From Macrosoma leucophasiata (lineage: Eukaryota > Arthropoda > Insecta > Lepidoptera > Hedylidae): a stretch of 64,000 nt of DNA. The first letter of the stretch is position 1; every line of letters begins with the position of its first letter. A program made the translations under genes and the position numbers. Below are positions 55,730-64,000 of the stretch, piece after piece. The DNA is taken from contig JAWQUS010000007.1 in assembly GCA_036365455.1 (NCBI GenBank), positions 20,166,001-20,230,000 on the forward strand. The letters run 5' to 3'. A model generated the notes under the pieces. The model did not search any database and was not told where the DNA came from. It saw only the letters and a program-made list of their open reading frames with translations.

Positions 55730-58190
55730 ACGGCTCAGAGATAAACGAATAATACCTCGATGTCTGACCGTAGTGAATTCACATTTTAAACATTATAGGC
55801 ACAGTAGAGAAAAAAAGTTTATTGTCTGTATAACTCGCACTTACTTTAACCGCACTCTTAACTACGTTTTGTAATTACAGTTTGAATATTAACAAAATCT
55901 ATCTTGACAAACATAATATTGTAAGATCTGTTAAATTAAAAAAACTGGCTGGTACAAGCATAAATAAAGGTGTAAAGAAACTTTGAGCATAATTTTCATC
56001 AAGAAGAGTTTCATTCATAAACGAAAAGATACAAAATTTTCAATTATAACGAGATAATTAGGTATGTATTTTTATTTAATGAAATAATAGTAAACAAGAT
56101 ATCTTATATCTAAACAAAAACTTGAGGTTGTTACATAGATACGTTGCCACCCCTGACGCCTAAATTATTTTGCCTCTGAGATATTTATTATATATATTCC
56201 CAAGTGATTAAATAAATTTTTAAGGTTGAGTTTGAGTTTTGTCTGTATCCTTAAATAAAGTATTTCGTTTCTGTACCAAATAAAGTTCATATACTGCCAA
56301 AGACATGGATGGTATTGTATTAATAATATTTAATAACTAATTCTAGGATGAAGTGTCATCTATTCTTCAAGATGAAATAAAAAATACTCGTTTTCTTAAA
56401 TCACCCGCCCAAAGATACTGCTCTCCTGCACCCGCCTATCAATTATCTCACGGAAGGCGTAGAATGTGGCATCATAAAGTCACCCTCGGATTTTGTATAT
56501 CTTCGTTAGATCGTAAATGTTCACTGGTTTTATTGATGCCCTACTTATTTGTAAATATTTGGTTTTTATGGTGTCTTCCATTTAAAAACAGATCCCTGGA
56601 GGTATAAATATTTACTAAGACACGTTAAATGTTGATTAGGAAAAACAAAAAAAGTGTCACATTAGCTGGGTGGCTTATGATACCTTTCCAAGAAAATTAA
56701 TTATTATTTTGCTTAAATTTACAATAAATGCAGACTTATAAACAAATAATGTTTTCGTAGATTTTTAACTGAGGTAGTAAAATTTTGTAAAATACAATAA
56801 ATAATTTACAAAATTTGTATAAAATACTCGTGAAGGCAGTACACGTACAAACATTTCAGATTTGTGATGTTTACTGTTCAGCATGATTTTAGGATGTTGT
56901 GGTATTCCTTGTGCCAATCGGCGCTAATATTTACCGCATATACATCTATATACATATGTATGTATTTAGTAAAAAGAGGTAATTTTACAACAAACAGACA
57001 GAAGAAATATATATAGAATGCAGTATATAATACGTATTAAATAATAAACACTATCTCATAAAATACATTTTATTTGTTTACAGGTAATTAGTGCTAATGA
57101 ACACAGAATCACGAGTTTAACTAAGCTCCACTGGACCACTGTATGACAGAAAATAAATAACGGAGTTCATTGTTAAGCACATAGGTACCATAAAACAATA
57201 TTTGCAATCATAAATTTACCATACATTTTGCAAAACTAAAATACCAAATGGTTGAACCAACTCAACAGACGCGCTAATTGTATTGTATAACATTTGCTCA
57301 AACAATTGAAGATAATCCTTTGTTTACCAAAATATACAAGGATTAAGAACACTTGCGTTCGTCCTTATCATTCTAAGTATTGGAAATACTGATAACATTC
57401 TTAACGTATATTTTTTACAATAGGTGACCGAAAATGTATCCTTGGTCAACTATCATAAAATGTACAAGTGCAAACTTGTCTTAGTTGGAGGGACCACAAA
57501 GGTAACCCACTCAATAAAACTTTATAACCTTTACTGTGCTATAAACTGTAACAGTACTACCGCCGTTAGGACCACCACATATTTTTTGCATTGTTGTGTT
57601 TCATAGCAACTTTATCAAAGGCCTTGCTTAAAACTTATTTAAACAAAATAGCCGTTGTATCAAATAAAGTTAAAAAAATACCTAATTAATAGTGTGACAT
57701 GAACAGTAGATAGCTAGAAACTTCCCATACAAAGCATCCCACGTTAATCATCACGTTGAAAAAAGAACAAAAAAATAGTCCATTCAAAAGTTGACCATTG
57801 ACAAGACAAGAAGTTCAAATAATGTTTCAAGAAATTTAAATAATGTTATCTGCTACCCATTTGGTTGGTTCGGGAACCGTAGCATTTCACCTACAGACAC
57901 AAAGCACCTAGATAGTGTCGATTACCGACAAAAGCCTTATCAGATAAATTTAGTTTGGCATAACTGAATTTTCATGCGGCTCTCTTTGCCACTGTACCGA
58001 CAGTAACATATTAAGTAAATCCTTTTTGGTAACAACAGAAACAATAAATATATTTTATCTTAACGTCTGTGAACTAAAAAGATGTTCCGTGTTTCCTAAC
58101 AGACTTTGCTAATAGAAAATGACATGAAACAATGAACTTTGGAAGTATAAAACAACTAGTTATTGCTTGCATCATTAAACTATAGATAAA
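55730..58190. other. AT-rich spacer, little recognised
   Basis: A decayed SINE-A piece lies at about 56130-56200 (ACATAGATACGTTGCCACCC). No host exon was recognised. Short open frames lack any family resemblance. Confidence 0.35.
56130..56200 (-). repeat. SINE-A fragment, diverged
   Basis: Only TTGCCACCCCTGACGCCTAA and TTTTGCCTCTGAGATATTTA remain. Confidence 0.45.
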
Positions 58191-58197
58191 TTAAATT

Positions 58198-58268
58198 AAA
58201 TACGCTTACACTTATAGCCCAACACTAGGTTTAATAAGCCTATGTGTGTGCCGATGTAAGCACAACAC
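58198..58268 (-). repeat. SINE-T 3' fragment
   Basis: ATACGCTTACACTTATAGCC, AACACTAGGTTTAATAAGCC and GTGCCGATGTAAGCACAACA match the SINE-T end on the minus strand. Confidence 0.5.
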
Positions 58269-58798
58269 AGAATTACATACAGAATTAACCTATCCCTTTC
58301 AGCACGATAATGAACGAGCGTGCGTGTCGAAAAAATAAAATATTTCTTTACTCTTTTTGCTATTTTTCGGAACTAAACCGATACGCAACGATAGTGTGAT
58401 ATAGTAACGATAGAGTAACGCGTGTTAAAAAAATACAAACTGCATCGTACGAGCACTCCAGTCGCGTTACCGACTCTGTAAAGGATGGCTGCGTTTTTTG
58501 GCAGGCACTCCCGCACAGGAATGTAAGATAATTGATATTAATTAAGATTATTATATGCGTTTTTTCTCTTATTCTTAATTTAATAATATGTTCTTGTATA
58601 TAATAAATGAAATTCTTCATAATTGATTTATTTTCTATGATTTTTGATGATTAAAAAACAATGCGCACGATCATGTCAAGTGGGTTTATAGAGCAGTTTT
58701 GACGGTTAAATTAACACGATCGTGCGGGTGTGTTTTACAGCTATTTACAATAAATAAATAGTTATGTTCTGTTTTTTTTACAAGTATTTATTTATTTG

Positions 58799-59160
58799 CA
58801 TTCGGACTAAGCGACGATATCATATTAAGTATTTTGGGTGATGATAATGACTCCGACGTCGAGGGGATTTAGGAGGAACACGTATTTTAAAAACTAGAGC
58901 GAGAAAATGAGGATGAACATTTTCTAGAGTCTCTAGACAATCATCCACCTCAATACATAGAAGATGAACCTGTACCTGTAGCTAGTTTATCTAGTCTGTC
59001 ACTATGGACACCGAGTTAGAGTGCCCAAACCAGCCCAAACCTTGGAAGCAAACACTCTACTTAAATAAGCACCATGATTTTCCACCTCTGCCTGCATGCG
59101 AAACAAAAGCAACAATGGATTATTTTGCGGATTATTTCGACGACTAATTTATCAATTAGA
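58799..59160 (+). pseudogene. piggyBac-like transposase, acidic N-terminal part
   Basis: Frames with ILSILGDDNDSDVEGI, ERENEDEHFLESLDNHPPQY and IEDEPVPVASLSSLSLW, then near the end a decayed ATMDYFADYFDD. The acidic N-terminus and the position before the dimerisation/DDE domain fit the PGBD family. It has several stops and frameshifts. Confidence 0.55.
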
Positions 59161-59181
59161 AGGATTGTACTAATAAATATT

Positions 59182-60467
59182 AGGTTGGGGAAAAAGTTTC
59201 TTCGCATTTTTTAAGATAATTCAAAACATTTTTTAATACAGTTTTTTTTAATTTAACTAAAGTATGTATGTACCATTTTGTTCGATAACCTTTTGCCATC
59301 TTGTAGGTAGGGACATGATCCCATTGCTATAAAAATTTTGGGACTTCTCATCAAAATACCGCGACAAGTGGATTTGGCAGTCCTCTCGTGATGTTAACCT
59401 AACATTGCATAAAGAATTCTGAAGAGACCGAAACAGGTGGAAATCTGAAGGTGCAAGGTCAGGACTATACGGCGGATGCATTAACACCTCTCAGCCAAAC
59501 TCTCTTAATTTTTGCTGAGTGGCTAAAGATGTGTGCAGTCTAGCGTTATCATGATGAAACACCACACCCCTTCTGTTGATCAATTCCGGCCGCTTTCTCT
59601 CAACTTCTTGCTTAAATCTCATCAGTTGTTCGCAGTAGAGTTCAGAATCGATAGTCCTGCCTGGTGGTAATAGCTCATATTGAATAATGCCCTTCCAATC
59701 CCACCACACACACAACATCACCTTATTGCGAGTTAACCCGGGTTTCGCCACAGTCTGTGAAGCCTGACCGGCCTTTGACCACGACCTTTTTCACACGTTC
59801 TTGTCGTACGTGATCCACTTTTCATCACCAGTTATCAGCTTCTTCAAAAATGATTCGGTTTCATTACGTCGTAATAAAGAATCACAAATGAGTACACGGT
59901 TCATTAGGTTTCTTTCAGTGAGCTCGTGAGGTACCCAAATATCGAGTTTTTTTTCGTACCCAGCTTTTTTCAAATGCGCCAAAACTGTTTTGTGATCAAT
60001 TCTCAGTTCTTCAGCTACGTCGTAACTACTGATATGTCGATCTTGCTCCACTTTTTCAAAAATGACATCCATTTTATCCGTAATAGGGCGACCAGAGCGA
60101 GGTGCATCTTTGACATCAAAATTTCCGGATTGAAAACGCTTAAACCAATTTGTGCTACTCTCACAGACACTGCACTAGGACCATAAACATAGCGAATTTT
60201 TTTCGCGGCTTGCGTTGCATTTTTACCTTTTTGTAGTAAAATTTTAAGATGTATCGAATTTCTTCATTAGATTCACTCATCTTGATTGACAGTACGAAAA
60301 ACAAATGAAAATCACACATTTGCCTAATTTGAATTTGGAATTATGTTCTTTAAAATTTTAACTTTCAATGATACCAAAACCAGCCAGATACAAATACTAC
60401 AGCCAAAGAGATTTTATTACAAGTTCATACATACTATAATGCGAAAAGACTTTTTCCCCAACCTATT
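59182..60467 (-). mobile_element. mariner element copy 2, nested in the piggyBac-like element
   Basis: 1.29 kb with ends TTAGGTTGGGGAAAAAGTTT and AAGACTTTTTCCCCAACCTA, next to TA on both sides. All three catalytic regions are present: ITGDEKWITYDKN, VVFHHDNARLHTS and YSPDLAPSDFHLF. From HDN to the last Asp there are 34 residues, the DD34D spacing of mariner. It is nearly full length, so it gives the sequence missing from copy 1. Confidence 0.88.
59257..60290 (-). pseudogene. mariner transposase, full length but broken (copy 2)
   Basis: Disabled by nonsense changes at 59488-59490 (a Trp codon in the KLREFG-W-EVL stretch is TGA) and near 59788 (an Arg codon after YDKNV is TGA), plus frameshifts in the N-terminal region around 60090-60240. 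Surviving blocks match copy 1 almost residue for residue, so the two copies are close relatives. Confidence 0.85.
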
Positions 60468-60469
60468 AT

Positions 60470-60890
60470 TACATGCGGCGTATTGGTAACACATTAAACG
60501 CCAAACCTGATGAAATAAAAAAAATGTTTGGGCTTTATTTGCTAATGGGGATATTTAATTTTTCAAGCTTATTTTGCATATCGGCGCCAATATTGTCGCT
60601 GAAACATAATCACTGATGTCATGACACGAGACTGCTTCTTGACTTTGCGAAGTGCATTGCATTTTGTACCTGAAGATAAAGCTGAAGATAGTCTGAACAG
60701 TCTGAACCCCTTGTGGAAGGTTCATCCTGTAATCAATCAAGTAAAACAAGCCTGTCACAAATTAGAAAGGGTACCTGGTAATTATTCAATAGACGAACAG
60801 ATGATCTATTTACAGGCAGATGCAGTTTACGCCAGGTAGTCAGAAACAAACCTCCAGTAGGTTTAAAAAAATATAAAATAACCACACACA
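60470..60890 (+). pseudogene. piggyBac-like transposase, central part
   Basis: AKPDEIKKMFGLYLLMGI, then the open frame from 60621 with TRDCFLTLRSALHFVPEDKA, LWKVHPVINQVKQACHKLER and VPGNYSIDEQMIYLQADA, and after a stop VRNKPPVGLKKYK. These are the ordered blocks leading to the first catalytic Asp (SIDEQM) of piggyBac/PGBD4-type transposases. The rest of the DDE core is deleted. Confidence 0.8.
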
Positions 60891-60959
60891 AGTGAAGGCC
60901 TCGTGACAAGCGACGACGATGAAGATAATGATGACGACAATGTTCCTTGTAATTAAGAA

Positions 60960-61160
60960 TTTAAGCAACCAACTCCAACTGGGGCCAAATGTGACGTTGG
61001 GTTCCACCATTTACCATTTTTTGACGACAAAATAACATCTCGAAGTTGCAAATTAGAATCCTGTAATAGTCGATCTAATGTTATGTGTACAAAGTGCAAA
61101 GTGTATTTGTGTTTGTCCAGAGCTAATAATTGCTTTCCCTTGTACCATCAGAAGTGATGC
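60960..61160 (+). pseudogene. piggyBac-like transposase, C-terminal Cys-rich domain
   Basis: Frame with EFKQPTPTGAKCDVGFHHLP, CKLESCNSRSNVMCTKCKVY and LCLSRANNCFPLYHQK. The spaced cysteines match the zinc-binding C-terminal domain of piggyBac transposases. Confidence 0.75.
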
Positions 61161-61762
61161 GAAAATCATACGTAGCAAATCATTTTTTTATGGATTATAA
61201 TTTATTAACATTGAACTCTTTAAAATATTCAAACAATTTAAGTTCTTTGAAATAAAACTATTTTTACGGATTTATCTCGCGTATATTAAACTAAAATATT
61301 TTTTAAGTTCTATTGGAAAAATATTACTTTTTAGTTATTTCTAGTGTTTAAGATAAAAAGGTAAAATAAATATTAATACTGTAGTAATAATACTGATTTG
61401 TTATAGAAAGGCTGATTAATATAAATACTTTATGGTATTAAAATTGTTTTATTTTATCATCTTAAATTATAATAATTTGCTCTATGCACGATCGTGCGTG
61501 TTGTCTACTAGAACTCGAACCTATACGATCGTGCGGGTGCTTTTGTAGGCAACCTATGAGTCCTAGATTTTTTATTTCATTTTTTCCAGAGTTTATTAGG
61601 ACTTAAATAACGAGACTTTATAGAAAGAATAATAAATTAAACAAAAATAAATTTTCGGGCTGAAAGGGCTATGTCTTCCGATTCTTCGTTAGTCTGCCTA
61701 TTTCTTCTATTAAATTATTTAAAGTTTTCTCAATTATTTAATTATTAACACCGTTTATGTGT

Positions 61763-61803
61763 TAACCGGTGGTAGAGTTAAAAAATGAAGCTAAAAGACC
61801 CTA
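61763..61803 (+). repeat. SINE-A fragment
   Basis: AACCGGTGGTAGAGTTAAAA and ATGAAGCTAAAAGACCCTAG, a decayed start of the family. Confidence 0.4.
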
Positions 61804-61943
61804 GTCGTCAATATTACTTAATCTATGTAAAGCATTATTGTGCTCTAATTACGTGACAATGTATCGGCCCGTAATTATTATTTGTGTAATAAGTATATAT
61901 ACTCTTTAATTTTTACTATGAAAAATCTAAAATCAATTTGTTG

Positions 61944-62626
61944 TTTTATTATAACAAATTGATATCAGTGTCTGTATTAAATAGTTCTTCCAAATTACTA
62001 GTAAATGGTGGTAGGTACACCACTGACATAGAAAGAAGAGTGCTTGCTGGGAATTGCGTGAATGGAGCGTTGGGTAAGCTACTAGAATCTAAACATCTCA
62101 GCCAGCGGGCTCGACTAGCCGTACATAATGCTGTACTTACTCCAACGCTTTTATATGGAAGCGAGAGCTGGGTATGCAGGAAAGAGCATGAAAGTAAGTT
62201 GAACACGGTCGAGATGAGATCTTTGTGCAAGATCTGCGGTGTATCACTCACCGATCGCGTTCGTAATGAAGATGTAAGAAAGAGACTTTATGTGAATAAT
62301 AGTATCGGTGTAAAAATGAAAAAAGGCATGCTCCGATGGTTCAGGCATATAGAAAGAATGTCGAATGAGCGAATGAATAAACAGATATACAATGCGAATG
62401 TGGATGGTTGCAGAGGCCCAGGAAGACCAAGACTGACCTACCATGACCAAATAGGTCGAGTTCTGTCTGATGGTGGGGTCAAAAGTCTTAGGAATCGGCG
62501 TGCATGTATGAAGAGAATGATGAAGGTAGACGAGGCACGAGAGGTTTGTCAGAACCGGGATATCTGGCGCTCTACACTCTCTGCCTACCCCGTTAGGGAC
62601 CTGGCGTGAAGATACATACATACTAG
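61944..62626 (+). pseudogene. Non-LTR retrotransposon C-terminal fragment (ATAC-tailed)
   Basis: The single open frame to 62609 reads VLNSSSKLLVNGGRYTTDIE, AHNAVLTPTLLYGSESWVCR, GMLRWFRHIERMSNERM, GCRGPGRPRLTYHDQ and RSTLSAYPVRDLA, then a stop and ACATACATAC. LLYGSESWV and GRGRPR-type blocks are the C-terminal end of insect non-LTR reverse transcriptases after the palm domain. It is 5'-truncated: motifs A-D are absent. The frame is open, suggesting a recent insertion, but it has no catalytic part. Confidence 0.8.
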
Positions 62627-62629
62627 TAA

Positions 62630-63085
62630 ATAAGCGAATAGAATGCGTTTGTGTTCATATTTCTAAACATCGTACGATGTTACAGAATGTTACCTACCAC
62701 AGACCAGTTTATTGATGATCGAAAAACATGGTGGCTTTGTTATTATTGGTATCCCATATAAAGAAACTTACTAATTTAAAATGGCGGCGCCAATCACGTC
62801 TTCTCACTCCTCAATCGTTATTACTGTACATAACGTGCATCCAGCGAGAAAAAATATCAAGCTTTATTTGTCTTAAAAGTTTAAGTAAGATTTAACGCAG
62901 GGTCACAAGATTTTTTTGCTTCATCTCAACACTTCATTTTGTCTATGAAAATTTTTTTTTCAGACCCTTTATTAAGACTTTATTTTTTCAAAACTTTGGT
63001 ATATAAGTAATTCTGAAAGAAATTAGTATATACTCGTATTTAGAGGAAACATATTATTATGACGTGACCAAATATTATGAATATA
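62630..63085. other. AT-rich spacer, nothing recognised
   Basis: No repeat or gene recognised. Confidence 0.4.
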
Positions 63086-63088
63086 ACG

Positions 63089-63385
63089 TAACTTCACGCC
63101 TGTACTCCCCGAAGAGGTAGGCAGAGGTAAATGCATGTATTCAAGCATACATGCAAACACCCACGATCCGCCGGTTACGTTTTGGCCCATGTAACAGGTG
63201 GCGAGCCTGTTGCCATCTCCGGGCACATTTCCAAACTTCGAGGTACTGGGAAACTACCAGAAAATGGAAAAATCCCAATAGAACTAGAGATAAAGGATTT
63301 TAAACCGTTGTCTCTGATAGCCCCCGACCCAGGGATCGAACCCAGGAGCTCCAGCGTAGTAGTAGTGGCCTGCTACCATGGCAGG
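63089..63385 (-). repeat. SINE-G copy, reverse
   Basis: ACGTAACTTCACGCCTGTAC through GTGGCGAGCCTGTTGCCATC and GGGATCGAACCCAGGAGCTC to the head's GTAGTGGCCTGCTACCA. It is complete except for the first few bases of the head. Confidence 0.85.
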
Positions 63386-63389
63386 CAGT

Positions 63390-64000
63390 ATTATGAATAT
63401 ATCTAATTATTAAAATAAATTAATTTCACTGCTTAAATGTTTTGTAGAAATCAACAATGAACATGTTAACGAACTAACTAAGACTTCTGCTTCTATTTTA
63501 ATTCAGATTTATGCATCCAATACTACCTCCGACATTAATATGTAATAAAAAACACCACACAATGCTTCTAATCAAATAACTAACCCGAGACGCCCGGAAC
63601 ATCATTAGGTCAATAATACCCTGATAAATTCTAGGCAAAACACCATTGACTGCACTAAAAAAGGGTGAAACCTATCCGGAATCAAAATAAATAAATCGAT
63701 TCAATCAAAATTTTGACCATCAGATCCAAAAGCAATTAAGCGAGCTATAATTCATCAAGTGGCTTTCATGTAGCCCCCGCATCACGCGGCCGACTATGAA
63801 AAATTTGTTAACAACTAATACAACGAATCATTACACCTCCCACGCACCAGGTACAGAAATACCAATATAAAGACGTCCCGGCGTAAAAAAAACTTATGTA
63901 ATAATGATTCATTTTGGACAATTAATCTTTTGGAACCCACAGAGAGTCATAATTGCTTACTCATTTTCGCAAGGCAGGACAAAAAGTGTGGAATATTAAC
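63390..64000. other. AT-rich right edge, nothing recognised
   Basis: No repeat, tRNA or coding exon recognised. Confidence 0.4.

Larger units (their letters stand above)
58289..61675 (+). mobile_element. piggyBac-like element, degraded, split by mariner
   Basis: Left end TTAA|CCTATCCCTTTCAGCACG and right end GGGCTGAAAGGGCTATG, inverted to one another. Near-terminal CACGATCGTGCG motifs occur at about 58716, 61487 and 61527. Inside are three collinear pieces of a piggyBac transposase (58799-59160, 60470-60890 and 60960-61160). A mariner element occupies 59182-60467. The right TTAA has decayed to TCTT. Length is about 3.4 kb with the mariner and about 2.1 kb without it. Confidence 0.8.

Noticed and set aside
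61938..62609. The longest frame in the window (223 codons) as a novel host gene
   Set aside because: It matches the C-terminal end of non-LTR retrotransposons, ends in an ATAC tail and has two more copies at 53584 and 32002.

Overview
This window is nuclear DNA from an insect, almost certainly a moth or butterfly. It is AT-rich, has spliced genes with long introns, and carries tRNA-headed SINEs, Helitron fragments, RTE-type and other non-LTR retrotransposons, mariner and piggyBac remnants, and a short dispersed repeat of about 290 bp present in more than 20 copies. No bacterial-style operons, rRNA, CRISPR array or intact virus is visible.

The central gene is wingless (wg, Wnt-1), on the minus strand from about 34157 down to 11070. 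I could assemble its coding sequence from four exons whose splice phases agree: 34157-34069 (signal peptide), 22404-22142, 12720-12422 and 11597-11070. Together they give a Wnt protein of about 392 residues. The first exon is short and hard to see: it encodes a signal peptide and then the residues GRGSMWW, which join across an 11.7 kb intron to GIAKAGEPNN. Introns 2 and 3 are about 9.4 kb and 0.8 kb. A GC-rich, CpG-rich block lies just upstream of the ATG, and a second one with CCAAT and CACGTG motifs lies about 2.1 kb further upstream.

At the left edge (265-768, minus strand) is one internal exon of an astacin-like metalloprotease. It holds an acidic, Ser/Lys-rich pro-region and the first strand of the catalytic domain. 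The rest of the gene runs off the window.

Layout: 1-0.8 kb astacin exon; 0.8-8.9 kb repeat-rich spacer; 9-24 kb the wg 3' end and intron 2, a relatively repeat-poor stretch; 24-34 kb wg intron 1, with transposon fragments, MITEs and SINEs; 34.07-34.16 kb wg exon 1; 36.3 kb GC-rich block; 37-64 kb a transposon landscape with no convincing host gene. This last part has tRNA-headed SINE clusters (37.8-40.2, 51.3-53.6 and 63.1 kb), an RTE retrotransposon (48.2-49.7 kb), two mariner copies (54.7-55.7 and 59.2-60.5 kb) and a piggyBac-like element (58.3-61.7 kb) split by the second mariner.

The most interesting observations are structural. They include several nested insertions with readable target-site duplications, a SINE copy carrying a fold-back (template-switch) insertion, a tandemly duplicated tRNA-Tyr-like unit, a MITE with about 50 bp terminal inverted repeats and an 8 bp duplication, and a GC-rich hairpin inside wg intron 2. 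I did not find a wholly new gene system, and I had no database search, so family names below the superfamily level are tentative.
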